Shown one piece after another: positions 49,900 to 59,084 of a DNA stretch of 64,000 bases (positions are counted from its first letter, which is position 1; every line of letters starts with the position of its first letter). Under the pieces are notes generated by a model that had not been told where the DNA came from, did not search any database, and worked only from the letters and a program-made list of their open reading frames with translations. Source of the stretch: JACPLA01 sp964602055 (GTDB lineage Bacteria > Bacteroidota > Ignavibacteria > UBA10030); assembly GCA_964602055.1 (NCBI GenBank), contig CAZRPU010000001.1, positions 158,550 to 222,549 on the forward strand, read 5' to 3'. A program made the translations under genes and the position numbers.

Positions 49900-52194
49900 T
49901 CAGCGGTTCAGACGGAATGTCTTGCTTTGAGATGAGTGGTTCCCCATCCGGTCACCAGCTTCCACGCGCAGAACATGTGTTCCCCCGGATAAGGGATATT
50001 CTTCGTCAAACTTCACGAGGTGGGCATAGGGGTCATATTCGGCAATGAGAAGCTGGTCGTTCAGCGTCACGCGAATGCGGCTTGCCGAAATTCCCGATCC
50101 AGCATCCCTCATCCTTGCCGTAAAGCGAAGGCGTCTGCCGGAGACGCGCACACTGATGTTTGAAATCACCGGCGGGAGGGAATCTGCCCGGACGGCGAAA
50201 TCGCCGAGGAGGTTCCTGATTTTTCCCTTCAGCATTCCCTCATCCATTGTAGTCGAAAGGAGCCCGTATCCTTCGGCGTCCGCGTAATAAAGCCCGATCC
50301 GGGAAACATCGGCCGGTTGAGGAGGGCGATAATAAACGGTTGCACCCAGATTCAAGAGCACGTCTTTGGGAAAGACAGAATAGCCATCATCCGTCTTTTC
50401 AACCCTGCAATAGAGCGGCTGATATACCCCGTGAGCTTTGAAGTCAAGCATGAACTCTCCCTCTCCCGCGACAATGCTGCCCCCTTCCTCCGGCGTGATG
50501 GGGAAAATGGAGAATTCGTCGAATCCCTCCACAGCAGTTCCGTTGACCATACTGCCGGCTTCGATACGCACGGCCCCTCCCTTGATTCCCTTCAGCGGAA
50601 AGGTCCCAAAATACGTCCGCTCGTCCGAGGCATGAAGATCGAGGAGGTTCCTTTGCTCTCCATCGACAAGCCATACCGAGGGACGCAGGGTGAAGGGGAG
50701 ATGGGAAGAAACCGTGACTACGACGAAATCCCTGATAAATTCCTTGGTGATCTTCAGAGACGTATTGCTCGATCGGGAATCCCGCGGAGCAAAAAATACG
50801 GGATACGATTGAGAGCCCCTGTCGTCACGGGCAAGAATCTTGAAGAGCCGCGGACTCTCGGGATCAACGGGGAGGACGTAACCATCGCCTGCAGATGCCA
50901 GGGTCGATGGATCGTAGGTGGTGGTTCTCCATCGGCCGCTACCCGGCGTCTTCGATGCAACGGAAATAGAGCGAAGGGGGGATGTGGATGGAGAGGTGAG
51001 GACGAACTTCTGCTCCACCATGGTGACATCAATGGCCGGCGGATCGTCAAAAAACACTCTGCCTGAGAGTTCTGATGTGTTGCCGGCGATATCGGTTGCA
51101 AGAATCCGGATCTCGTGCTCTCCGGGGGGAAAATCCGATGTCACGAGGACGCCGCTGCGCTCCGGCAGGCGTGAATAGAGGGGAAGCTGGTTTCCCGGTT
51201 CCAGAAACAGTTTCTGGTATCTGCCGTCGCCCGCTTTCAGCAAAGTCCAGTCATAATGCAGGGCGATCTGCTCCGTCTCTTTTGCCGAAAACCGGTCCAT
51301 GGTGGATGTAAAGAGCAACGTGCTGTCGAGAAAGAGTTCGTACCGATACACGTTGGTCCTCTGCCACGTTGCATTCGTCTGGTCCGACCCTTTGATGCTG
51401 ATCCCGATTGCGCCCGTGAGGTGTATCATGCGCGGGAATGTAAAAACGTTGCGGCGCGGGTTTCGGACAGCAAGAACCGCCGTTTCTGCTTTTCCTTCGA
51501 CACGGGCGGCATGGTCGAGAGGGGAGAAGCTCGCCTGCTGGAATTCCGGAAAGCGGTTGTCAGCGACAGCTTCGGCGAACTCCGGTGCAAGCAGAGGATT
51601 GACCGGGTTCATGTGTTCATCGCGGATCTCAAAATGAAAATGCGCGGGCCCGACGCCTGTATCTCCCGTGTACGCAATGGTTGCTCCTTGGGCAACAGGG
51701 AACGTCTCTTCTTCGAATGTGAGGTCGAGGCTGTACGTCTCCTTCCGGTATTGCTCTTCCCGAACGAATGAATCAATCTCTGCATTAAATCGCTGAAGGT
51801 GCGCGTACACGGTTGTAAACCCGTCAGGATGACGGACATGAAGCATTTTTCCATATCCGTACGGAGAAACGAAGATTCTCGAAACAAATCCGCCTCGTGA
51901 CGCAAAGACCCGGTAACCGGTGCGGCCGTTCGTGGAAAGATCGATCCCCGCGTGAAAATGCATGGTGCGGAACGATGCGAATCCCGAACTCATTTTCCGG
52001 CCGGCATCGGTAGGCCACCGGTAATCGGAGAGATCGGTACGCAGCGAGTCGAACTGCAGATAGACATCATCAATCCATGTGGGGAGAGCGCCCCGGGGAT
52101 CGAAGCTCGAAAGAGGAGAAAGGGATGGGGAGAGAGAGAAATACGAAAGGATCAGGAGACCGCCAATGATAAGAACGTGAGTGGTTCTTCTCAT
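49900..52194 (-). CDS. M23 (LytM-like) metallopeptidase with large C-terminal beta region
   Basis: A membrane or signal helix (about 7-27) precedes a lysostaphin-type domain (about 60-210): FHAGIDLSTNG supplies His and Asp, and GPAHFHFEIRDE the HxH pair, so zinc ligands are intact. The remaining 540 residues are beta-rich, with Ig-like repeats (PPGEHEIRILATDIAGN, GGTHVLRVEAGDRMGNHSS). It probably cleaves peptidoglycan cross-bridges or binds wall. GGGAG precedes the ATG. It follows the ParA gene by 9 bases. Confidence 0.9.
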   Translation of the reverse strand: MRRTTHVLIIGGLLILSYFSLSPSLSPLSSFDPRGALPTWIDDVYLQFDSLRTDLSDYRWPTDAGRKMSSGFASFRTMHFHAGIDLSTNGRTGYRVFASRGGFVSRIFVSPYGYGKMLHVRHPDGFTTVYAHLQRFNAEIDSFVREEQYRKETYSLDLTFEEETFPVAQGATIAYTGDTGVGPAHFHFEIRDEHMNPVNPLLAPEFAEAVADNRFPEFQQASFSPLDHAARVEGKAETAVLAVRNPRRNVFTFPRMIHLTGAIGISIKGSDQTNATWQRTNVYRYELFLDSTLLFTSTMDRFSAKETEQIALHYDWTLLKAGDGRYQKLFLEPGNQLPLYSRLPERSGVLVTSDFPPGEHEIRILATDIAGNTSELSGRVFFDDPPAIDVTMVEQKFVLTSPSTSPLRSISVASKTPGSGRWRTTTYDPSTLASAGDGYVLPVDPESPRLFKILARDDRGSQSYPVFFAPRDSRSSNTSLKITKEFIRDFVVVTVSSHLPFTLRPSVWLVDGEQRNLLDLHASDERTYFGTFPLKGIKGGAVRIEAGSMVNGTAVEGFDEFSIFPITPEEGGSIVAGEGEFMLDFKAHGVYQPLYCRVEKTDDGYSVFPKDVLLNLGATVYYRPPQPADVSRIGLYYADAEGYGLLSTTMDEGMLKGKIRNLLGDFAVRADSLPPVISNISVRVSGRRLRFTARMRDAGSGISASRIRVTLNDQLLIAEYDPYAHLVKFDEEYPLSGGTHVLRVEAGDRMGNHSSQSKTFRLNR

Positions 52195-52203
52195 TACTCC
52201 CGC

Positions 52204-53010
52204 TTATCCTGTTTGACTCTGGGTAACAGGGATTTCCTGTGCCGCTGCCGCATTCTGTTCAATAATCTCCTTGGCGAGAGCAAGATATGCCAGCGTCCCT
52301 TTGGAATTCGCATTGAAGAGGATCGCCGGTTTTCCGTAGAATGAAGCTTCGACAAGCTGCGTGTTCTTGGGAATCACCGTTTTGAGCATATGCTTGCGGA
52401 AATGCAACTGGAGCTCGCGCTCGGTGATATCGGTGACCTTGGTATTCGGCTCATACATCGTTTGCACAATTCCCTCCAGCGCAAGGCCGCGGTTGGCTAC
52501 TTCGCGGATCCAATCGATGTACTTAACGAGCTTGTCGATGGCATCAAGAGAGAAATGTCCCGATTTGAGCGGGATAAGGGTCGAATCGGCGCAGGTCAAT
52601 GCGTTCGTCGTCAATCCTCGGAGGAACGGGGGGCAATCGAGGATAATGTAATCGTAATGAGGCACAATACTGCGGAGAGAATTCTTGAGGATCGTCCGGT
52701 TTTCCGCCAGTTTCATGTACCGCTCTTCCATTTGAGCGGTGTGGACGTTCGATGGAATGAAATCGAGAAAAGCGATTTCCGTCCTGTGAATGACCTGAGA
52801 CATCGAATGGGTGAAATTGAAGACTTCAAAAAGGCCGCCGACGATTTTTTCCTTGGTAAATCCCAGAGAGAGGCTGCACGCGCCAAACGGATCAGTGTCG
52901 ATCAGGAGAGTTCTCTTCTCGAAGACAGCCAGACAGGCAGCGAGGTTCACCGCGGTGGTCGTTTTGCCGACACCGCCTTTGGGAATTGCCACAGCGACGA
53001 TCTTACCCAT
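52204..53010 (-). CDS. ParA/Soj-family ATPase without adjacent ParB
   Basis: The 268 aa protein has the deviant Walker A motif VAIPKGGVGKTTTAVNLA, the LLIDTDPFGACSLSLG segment and DYIILDCPPFLRGLT. Family members partition chromosomes or position protein complexes in the cell by ATP-driven dimerisation on DNA. There is no ParB-like gene here; the downstream neighbour is a wall peptidase. It may be an orphan ParA that places envelope machinery. GGAG precedes the ATG. The C-terminal 20 residues are Ala/Gln-rich. Confidence 0.93.
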   Translation of the reverse strand: MGKIVAVAIPKGGVGKTTTAVNLAACLAVFEKRTLLIDTDPFGACSLSLGFTKEKIVGGLFEVFNFTHSMSQVIHRTEIAFLDFIPSNVHTAQMEERYMKLAENRTILKNSLRSIVPHYDYIILDCPPFLRGLTTNALTCADSTLIPLKSGHFSLDAIDKLVKYIDWIREVANRGLALEGIVQTMYEPNTKVTDITERELQLHFRKHMLKTVIPKNTQLVEASFYGKPAILFNANSKGTLAYLALAKEIIEQNAAAAQEIPVTQSQTG

Positions 53011-53104
53011 ACAGACTCCGGGAGGAATACGACGATCAACACAGAATGGTGAATGAACAACAGGAAGATACCCATCACGCCAGAAAGATGCAAAGGAATC
53101 CGAA

Positions 53105-53482
53105 CTAAATGAGCTTCCCGAGGATGTACCCGATGGTGACCCCGATTAGAAGAGTGATGGTAAGCACGCGATAATTGACGACGTCCTTTCCATAGCCTTT
53201 CTTGATGGCAATGATCGAAGCGAGATAGCCAATGCCATTGAGAAGCCAGAAGAACGGCAGGGCAAGGACCTTCACGACGAGCGGTCCTACAATGGGTACA
53301 AGGGCAATCCAGGCCCCCAGGGCTGCGAAGGCTTCACCCGCGAGGCCGACAATGAGCACGGCAAACCCGATAACCGTCTTGTCAACCCCAACCTCTATTC
53401 CAAGAAACAACAGTCCGGCGATCACAATCCAGGCAAAGATTGCGTTCCGGTAGTTGCTCAGGAAATGGGCAACCTTGTTCAT
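53105..53482 (-). CDS. Small four-helix membrane protein, unknown
   Basis: The 125 aa protein has hydrophobic segments at about 13-30, 35-57, 61-85 and 100-122 (FAWIVIAGLLFLGIEVG, AFAALGAWIALVPIVGPLVV, LTITLLIGVTIGYILG). The ATG overlaps the preceding stop as ATGA, so it is coupled to the FAH-family hydrolase. No family is recognised. Confidence 0.75.
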   Translation of the reverse strand: MNKVAHFLSNYRNAIFAWIVIAGLLFLGIEVGVDKTVIGFAVLIVGLAGEAFAALGAWIALVPIVGPLVVKVLALPFFWLLNGIGYLASIIAIKKGYGKDVVNYRVLTITLLIGVTIGYILGKLI

Positions 53483-54156
53483 GCCTCCTGCACGTGGGCC
53501 ATCACGCTTGCCAGCGGTTTTCCCGAAGGATCCAACAGGCGCGCAAGAAGCGTGTCGCCCCCAACCGTCTGAGCGACACCCTCCGGAGTTCCCGTAAAGA
53601 TGACATCGCCGGGCTCGAGCGTGAAGATGTGAGAAATGGTGGATATGAGTTGGTCAAGCGTAAAGATGAAATCACTCGTCGACCCCTTCTGTCGAACCGT
53701 GCCGTTGACGCTGAGTTCAACCTGAAGCCGATGGGGATCGGAAACGGATGCCGATGGAACAAACTCGGAAAGCGGCGCCGATGTGTCGAATCCTTTGGCG
53801 ACGGTCCAGGGAAGACCCTTTTTCTTCGCTTCACTTTGGACATCCCGGAGCGTCATATCCAATCCAACACCATATCCTGCAATGTGTTCCATCGCTTTCT
53901 CTCGGCTGATAGATTTTCCTCCTGTCCCGATCAGAACGGTCATCTCCACCTCATGATGAAGGTCCCTGGAAATGGAAGGTATGGTGACATGGCCGTGATT
54001 GTGCACGACGGCGCTCGGCGGCTTAAGGAAGAGGACCGGTGATGCGGGAATTTCGGCCTTCATCTCCTTGGCGTGCTCGGCATAGTTGCGGCCGACACAA
54101 ATGATTTTCGGAATGGTGATCGGTGCAGCCGATCCTTGAAGAGTAACGGTCGCCAT
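53479..54156 (-). CDS. Fumarylacetoacetate hydrolase family protein
   Basis: The 225 aa protein carries the family core: KIICVGRNYAEHAKEM, PASPVLFLKPPSAVV, HHEVEMTVLIG (metal Glu), LDMTLRDVQSEAKKKGLPW, GFDTSAPLSEFV and DVIFTGTPEGVAQTVGGD. FAH-family enzymes include acylpyruvases, oxaloacetate decarboxylases and isomerases; the short bacterial type is most often an acylpyruvate hydrolase or oxaloacetate decarboxylase. The start at 54156 begins the fold; the longer frame runs through the promoter region. Confidence 0.93.
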   Translation of the reverse strand: MATVTLQGSAAPITIPKIICVGRNYAEHAKEMKAEIPASPVLFLKPPSAVVHNHGHVTIPSISRDLHHEVEMTVLIGTGGKSISREKAMEHIAGYGVGLDMTLRDVQSEAKKKGLPWTVAKGFDTSAPLSEFVPSASVSDPHRLQVELSVNGTVRQKGSTSDFIFTLDQLISTISHIFTLEPGDVIFTGTPEGVAQTVGGDTLLARLLDPSGKPLASVMAHVQEA

Positions 54157-54188
54157 GGGGTTAATGGGGGAATGATGAGAACATGGAT

Positions 54189-54217
54189 AATATAAAGAAG
54201 GCATCAGAGAGTCGCAA
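54189..54217 (-). promoter_or_regulatory. Probable promoter of the FAH-family gene
   Basis: On the minus strand TTGCGA, 17 bases and TATATT. Transcription would start near 54182, about 25 nt before the ATG at 54156. Confidence 0.5.
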
Positions 54218-54291
54218 GGAATCTGTTCGAGTGTTGGGCTCAGGAATGGCGCGCCGAGGAACGCGGAGGAAAACGCCCGGGCAAGTTTGGG

Positions 54292-54320
54292 TTGTTCCAA
54301 GGATGAAAAACGAGTATCTT
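54292..54320 (+). promoter_or_regulatory. Possible promoter of purM
   Basis: TTGTTC, 17 bases and TATCTT. The match is moderate. It would give a leader of about 17 nt before the purM ATG. Confidence 0.35.
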
Positions 54321-54344
54321 TTGAGGAACACAACAAGAGAAGCA

Positions 54345-55343
54345 ATGCCATCGTACAAGGAAGCAGGAGTGGATATTGATGCCGGAGAAGAACTGGTCCG
54401 CCGGATCAAACCGGGCGTCCGCTCCACGTTCACGAAAAACGTTCTGACCGACATCGGGATGTTCGGTTCGTTCTATCGGGCGCATTTTCCGGGGATCCGG
54501 AATCCGGTTCTCGTCAGCAGCATGGACGGCGTAGGAACGAAACTGAAGGTTGCCTTTGCCATGGGCCGCCATCACACCGTCGGTCAGGATCTCGTCAATC
54601 ACTGTGTCAATGATATCCTCGTCTGCGGTGCAAAGCCCCTGTATTTCCTCGATTACTTTGCGACAGGCAAGCTTTCCACCGAGGTGGGGGAAAAGCTTAT
54701 CTCGGGTTTTGTCAAGGCGTGCAAGGAAAACAACTGCTCCCTGGTGGGCGGGGAGACTGCCGAAATGCCGGGCATGTATGATGGAGAAGAATATGACCTC
54801 GCGGGGACGATTGTAGGGGTCGTGGATGCCAAGAAGATTGTCAACGGGAAGACAGTCAAGCAGGGAGATGTGTTGATCGGACTTCCCTCCACCGGTCTTC
54901 ATACCAACGGCTATTCTCTCGCCCGAAGCGTGCTTCTCGAAAAATATTCGATCAATGAATACTTTGACGATCTCGGAACAACCCTAGGCGATGCACTGAT
55001 GTGGATACACCGCTCGTACTATAAAAGCGTGTACCCCATCCTCTCGAAGTTCAAGATCAAAGGAATGGCCCACATTACGGGGGGTGGAATTCAGGGCAAT
55101 ACCATGCGCGTCATTCCCAAGGGGCTCTCGATCCGCATCGACTGGTCCGCTTGGGATCGCCCGGCGATTTTCCGGCTGATTCAATCGGCCGGCTCTGTCC
55201 CCGAAGAGGAGATGCGACGGACTTTCAACCTTGGCGTGGGATTGATTCTGATCGTCGCGAAAAGCGAAGCGGAAAGCGTTCTGGAAGCACTGAGGAAGAA
55301 AAAAGAATCGCCCCGCGTGATCGGCACAGTCGTCAAACCTTGA
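54345..55343 (+). CDS. purM: Phosphoribosylformylglycinamidine cyclo-ligase
   Basis: PurM closes the imidazole ring in the fifth step of purine synthesis, converting FGAM to AIR with ATP. Signatures: YKEAGVDIDAGEELVRRI at the N-terminus, SSMDGVGTKLKVAFAMG, DLVNHCVNDILVCGAKPL, LVGGETAEMPGMY, GLPSTGLHTNGYSLAR and MAHITGGGIQGN. Length 332 aa is normal. The ATG at 54345 gives the family's usual start. No other pur genes are adjacent. Confidence 0.97.
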   Translation: MPSYKEAGVDIDAGEELVRRIKPGVRSTFTKNVLTDIGMFGSFYRAHFPGIRNPVLVSSMDGVGTKLKVAFAMGRHHTVGQDLVNHCVNDILVCGAKPLYFLDYFATGKLSTEVGEKLISGFVKACKENNCSLVGGETAEMPGMYDGEEYDLAGTIVGVVDAKKIVNGKTVKQGDVLIGLPSTGLHTNGYSLARSVLLEKYSINEYFDDLGTTLGDALMWIHRSYYKSVYPILSKFKIKGMAHITGGGIQGNTMRVIPKGLSIRIDWSAWDRPAIFRLIQSAGSVPEEEMRRTFNLGVGLILIVAKSEAESVLEALRKKKESPRVIGTVVKP

Positions 55344-55351
55344 GGAAGAAA

Positions 55352-55831
55352 ATGCCCCCAGCCATTTCTGTGATTGAGGCTATTCAATTGATGCTGGCCC
55401 CTGCGGTGATGATCAGCGGGTGCGGTCTCTTGATGCTGGGCGTCCATGCAAAGTTCTCAACCGTCTTGGGAAGAATCCGCGCCCTCAACGAAGAGAAGCG
55501 CAAACTGCGAGCAAAGGCGGCGGGGGAATCGTTGAACTTCGAGGAAACCCAGCGTGTGGAAAGTATCGCCCGCCAGCTGGCAAGGCTCTTGAATCGGGCG
55601 GAACAGGTCCGGAATTCCCTCATGTCCTATATCGTGGCGGCGGGGCTGTTTGTTGTCACGTCCATCCTGATCGGTATGGACTTTTTCTTCGACCGGATCA
55701 CCCTGGACGTACCTGTGATTCTCATTTTTCTGGCCGGTATGATATCGGTTTTTCTGGGAATTGTTTTTGCAGCTCTGGACACTCGTGTGGCCTATGAAAT
55801 CGTTCAATTCGATGTGAAGGTGGATGATTGA
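55352..55831 (+). CDS. DUF2721 membrane protein
   Basis: The 159 aa protein has a first helix AIQLMLAPAVMISGCGLLML, a charged segment VLGRIRALNEEKRKLRAK, and two C-terminal helices (about 92-112 and 120-142), the layout of DUF2721. Function unknown. GAGGAAG precedes the ATG, which is 8 bases after purM. Its stop overlaps the start of the next gene. Confidence 0.9.
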   Translation: MPPAISVIEAIQLMLAPAVMISGCGLLMLGVHAKFSTVLGRIRALNEEKRKLRAKAAGESLNFEETQRVESIARQLARLLNRAEQVRNSLMSYIVAAGLFVVTSILIGMDFFFDRITLDVPVILIFLAGMISVFLGIVFAALDTRVAYEIVQFDVKVDD

Positions 55832-56187
55832 AAAAGAACGGATCGGACAAATCTCTGGACGATGCGTTGTCCGTCAAGGATGAAAAGGAGTTCGAGGAGA
55901 AGGCCGCCCTCGTTACCGAACAGCTTCCCCAAAAACTCGCGAAAATCAACAGCCGCCTCAGGCTTGTTGCCGATATCCTTGCCCTCTTTCGGTTCATGAC
56001 CGACCCGGATGTCCATTGGGCAAAGAAAGCCCTTGCTGTCGGCGCTTTGCTCTACTTCATCATCCCCGTCGATTCCATTCCTGATGTGGCCCCGTTCGTG
56101 GGCTATCTTGACGACCTCGGCGTCATCACTCTGGTCGTGGCGTATCTGGGAAAACAGCTCAAGTCCTATTACGCCGAGGAAGCATAA
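55828..56187 (+). CDS. DUF1232 (YkvA-like) membrane protein
   Basis: The 119 aa protein has an acidic/basic N-terminal half and the signature LLYFIIPVDSIPDVAPFVG followed by YLDDLGVITLVVAYL, characteristic of DUF1232. The start is a TTG overlapping the DUF2721 stop as TTGA. It is the last gene of a purM-DUF2721-DUF1232 unit. Function unknown. Confidence 0.92.
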   Translation: MKKNGSDKSLDDALSVKDEKEFEEKAALVTEQLPQKLAKINSRLRLVADILALFRFMTDPDVHWAKKALAVGALLYFIIPVDSIPDVAPFVGYLDDLGVITLVVAYLGKQLKSYYAEEA

Positions 56188-56193
56188 TCCCGC

Positions 56194-56229
56194 AAAAAAA
56201 AGGTGCACCCGCCGGAGCGAATGCACCTT
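56194..56229 (-). terminator. Intrinsic terminator of the S9 peptidase gene
   Basis: On the minus strand AAGGTGCA and TGCACCTT form an 8-bp stem with a 14-base loop, followed by a run of T residues. It lies about 20 bases after the stop at 56250. Confidence 0.85.
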
Positions 56230-56249
56230 GGAAGCTCTTCGTCAACCGT

Positions 56250-58940
56250 CTATTTCACGAGCTCCATGACGGATGATCCGCCGCCCATCTGCGCCGGAAG
56301 TTTGGTCTCCACCCGCACCGTTTGACGGTTATCCTTGTTGAACCACATGGTCACGCCTGTTCCGCTGCCGTCGACGGAACTTACCTCCACCTTGTATGCA
56401 TCGAAGGTCCCTCCCGCCACAGTGACTTTCTCCACTCCGGCTACCTTCAAGGTCATCTCCTTGCTGCTTCCCTTCATAATATCAACGGCAAAGAGCGTTC
56501 CGCTGTAGCCTTCAGCAAGCGGAAGAGTGCTGATCGCCAGTTCGGAACCCGCCCCGTCGGTCAGGACGGGCTTATCGAGCTTGATATTGACCGGCATTTC
56601 CATTCCTCCTCCAGCGAGGGTTCCCTTGACGCTTTCCGCGGTAAACACAAGACTGAGCGTGCCCCCGCCCTGAGATGCAGATCGCCTCATGGGAAGCAGG
56701 GTCTTCGCGTCAAGATCCGTTGTGTCTGCGATGGAGCCCATGGGGCCTGAAGCCGATTCCACGATCCTCCAAACAGGCTGACCGTTCAAAAGAGACATGG
56801 CGACGGTGCGCGTGCTGGAGAGGTTGAATTCCTGTCCCATGACGGCCACCTTTGTGGAAAAGGCCGCAGAGAACGGTTGTATCCTGGATCCGTCAAACTT
56901 CGACATGACGGGGGAACTTGTCCCTGTCTTTTCTCTTTTCGGCAGAGAGACCGTGCCAACATCCACCATGATGGCATCCAGTTTTTTCTGGACATCGGGA
57001 GTAACCGATTCCTGAACGCGTCCCGCAAGGTGCTTGGCGAAAAAACGCTCCATCGCCGTATACATGGCAAGTCGATTCTCCTTCCCTGCGAATCCATGTC
57101 CTTCGTCAGGAGCAACCATGTATTCTATCTTGCGACCGAGATCGCGGAGCGCGACCACGATCTGGTCGGATTCCGCCTTGTTGACGCGCGGGTCGTTCGC
57201 TCCCTGTACAACGAAGAGTGGAGCGGTGATGCTGGTTGCTGCATTGAGAGGCGATTGTTGTTCAAGCATTGCAACGTCTTTGGGGTCTTCGAGGTCGCCG
57301 ACCCTGACGGCAAACATTTTCTTAATGGGCGCCCAGTAAGGGGGAATGGATTTGAGAAGAGTGATGATGTTCGAAGGCCCAACGATATCAAACCCGGCAG
57401 CGTACAGGTCCGGTGTGAAGGCGAGGCCGGCCAGCGTGGCATATCCTCCGTAGGACCCTCCGCAAATGGCCACGCGCTTCTCATCAGCAATGCCTTCCTT
57501 GACAAGATAGCGCACCGCGTCTGTGATGTCGTGCTGCATCGATCCTGTTCCCCATTGCTTGTTGCCTGAGTTCAGAAATTTCTTTCCGAACCCGGCTGAT
57601 CCGCGGAAGTTCGGCTGGAAGACGGCGTATCCGCGGTTGGCAAGGAATTGCGCCAGCCCGTTGTAACCCCACATGTCGCGGCCCCACGGACCGCCGTGAA
57701 TGAGCATGACGGTCGGAAGGTTTTTCGAAGGCACGCCCCGGGGAAGAGTGAGATACCCGGGAATGGTCATGCCGTCGCGGGCCTTATAGCGCACGGGCTT
57801 CATCGGTGCAAGATGCTCGCTCGGCAGATTTGGTCTGGAACGGTACAGGAGCTCCGCAGTTCCTGTGGTGCGATCGAAAATGTAGACGGAACCGGGATCG
57901 ACATCGCGGGAGACCGCAACAAGCCAAGTATTCTCATCCTTGGTGAAAGAGATGAGACTGACTTCTCCTTCGGGAATGGACTTTTTCAAAGCATCATAGT
58001 CGCGGGAGAATTTCTTTTCCCGGGGATAAAACCTCACCCTGTCCCCGGCATAGTAGGTCGCGAGCAATTCGTCGGTGATATCAGAAAATATCGCTCCGCC
58101 GAAATCCACTTCATTCTTCGGATCCTTTTCAATCGTTGAGGTTTTCTTGGTCTTCAGGTCGAAGAGCTGCATCTCGGTCTTGTCAAGGCCCTTCCCCTTG
58201 TTGGTGACCAGATAGAACCTGTTGCCGTCGGGAAGGAAACGAAGGGGATAGGCCGACTCGACGGAAGAGACGGAGTAGACTGCGGCCGGTGTTGTGCCGT
58301 CAAGGGTGAGGATTTCGGTACCACCGTCGGGAGTTACCCTCGTCCCGAGCCTGAGATTCCCTTGAAGATCCGTGGCCCATCCCGCGATATTGTCATCGTT
58401 CTTTCGGATGAGGGTCCTCTCACCTGTGGTAACATTCACCCGATACACGTCGTGGAACTGCGGATTCCTGTCATTTAAACCAACGATGATTTCGCCCGGA
58501 CTTTTTTCCGGGACATCGATGATGATGGCTCTGACCTTTTCCAGCGGTGTGAGGTCGCGGGCAGGAGGGACAGGTGATCCGGGGATGGAGGGATCGATTG
58601 CATACACCCGGTAGTTCTCATCGCCTCCTTTGTCCTGGGCGAAGAGGACATAGCGGGAGTCGTTGGACCAGAAATACTGAGTGACCGGCCTGGTGGAATC
58701 GGCGGTCAGGGGGCGGGCCTGGTCAAAGCCTGTGGAGCGTTCCTTGATCCAGATATTTCGGACATTGTTGTACGGTTTGACAAAGGTAATGTACTTCCCG
58801 TCCGGCGAAATCTTCGCTCCGGAGATTTCCGGATCGCCAAAGAAAATCTCGCGATCGATCAGCGGCGGCTGCTGGGCCAGTGCCTGAAGTACAAAGACCA
58901 GCGAAAGAAAGAACAGGCGGAAGGAAATAGATCGCATCAT
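56250..58940 (-). CDS. S9 family prolyl-oligopeptidase-like peptidase with C-terminal extra domain
   Basis: A signal peptide (ending LQALAQ) is followed by a beta-propeller (about 35-370) and an alpha/beta hydrolase domain: LIHGGPWGRDMWG, ICGGSYGGYATL (catalytic Ser), VVQGANDPRVNKAESD (Asp) and APDEGHGFAGKENR (His). After about residue 660 comes an extra 235-residue domain with LDAKTLLPMRRS, GGTFDAYKVEVSS and WFNKDNRQTVRVE, resembling DUF3108-like beta domains. It should degrade peptides in the periplasm. AGGAG precedes the ATG at 58940. Confidence 0.93.
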   Translation of the reverse strand: MMRSISFRLFFLSLVFVLQALAQQPPLIDREIFFGDPEISGAKISPDGKYITFVKPYNNVRNIWIKERSTGFDQARPLTADSTRPVTQYFWSNDSRYVLFAQDKGGDENYRVYAIDPSIPGSPVPPARDLTPLEKVRAIIIDVPEKSPGEIIVGLNDRNPQFHDVYRVNVTTGERTLIRKNDDNIAGWATDLQGNLRLGTRVTPDGGTEILTLDGTTPAAVYSVSSVESAYPLRFLPDGNRFYLVTNKGKGLDKTEMQLFDLKTKKTSTIEKDPKNEVDFGGAIFSDITDELLATYYAGDRVRFYPREKKFSRDYDALKKSIPEGEVSLISFTKDENTWLVAVSRDVDPGSVYIFDRTTGTAELLYRSRPNLPSEHLAPMKPVRYKARDGMTIPGYLTLPRGVPSKNLPTVMLIHGGPWGRDMWGYNGLAQFLANRGYAVFQPNFRGSAGFGKKFLNSGNKQWGTGSMQHDITDAVRYLVKEGIADEKRVAICGGSYGGYATLAGLAFTPDLYAAGFDIVGPSNIITLLKSIPPYWAPIKKMFAVRVGDLEDPKDVAMLEQQSPLNAATSITAPLFVVQGANDPRVNKAESDQIVVALRDLGRKIEYMVAPDEGHGFAGKENRLAMYTAMERFFAKHLAGRVQESVTPDVQKKLDAIMVDVGTVSLPKREKTGTSSPVMSKFDGSRIQPFSAAFSTKVAVMGQEFNLSSTRTVAMSLLNGQPVWRIVESASGPMGSIADTTDLDAKTLLPMRRSASQGGGTLSLVFTAESVKGTLAGGGMEMPVNIKLDKPVLTDGAGSELAISTLPLAEGYSGTLFAVDIMKGSSKEMTLKVAGVEKVTVAGGTFDAYKVEVSSVDGSGTGVTMWFNKDNRQTVRVETKLPAQMGGGSSVMELVK

Positions 58941-58988
58941 GGGGAATTCTCCTGAATGGGAAAACATGGGGTGGGTGACTGGAAAGCC

Positions 58989-59017
58989 AAGATAAGACTA
59001 TAGGCTGCAAGGTTCAA
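58989..59017 (-). promoter_or_regulatory. Possible promoter of the S9 peptidase gene
   Basis: On the minus strand TTGAAC, 17 bases and TATCTT. Both boxes match 4 of 6. It overlaps an inverted repeat GGCTGC-N9-GCAGCC at 59003-59023. Confidence 0.3.
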
Positions 59018-59018
59018 G

Positions 59019-59069
59019 CAGCCGGTGCACAAATCTTCTGTAGCCGCAAGAGACAGAATCAACCGGCTG
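59019..59069. other. Two-tier intergenic stem-loop between terC and the S9 gene
   Basis: CAGCCGGT (59019-59026) pairs with ACCGGCTG (59062-59069), and inside it TTCTGT (59036-59041) pairs with ACAGAA (59053-59058). Neither strand has a T tract after it. It may be the 3' end of the terC transcript. Confidence 0.45.
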
Positions 59070-59084
59070 GACGGGCCAGAGTGC

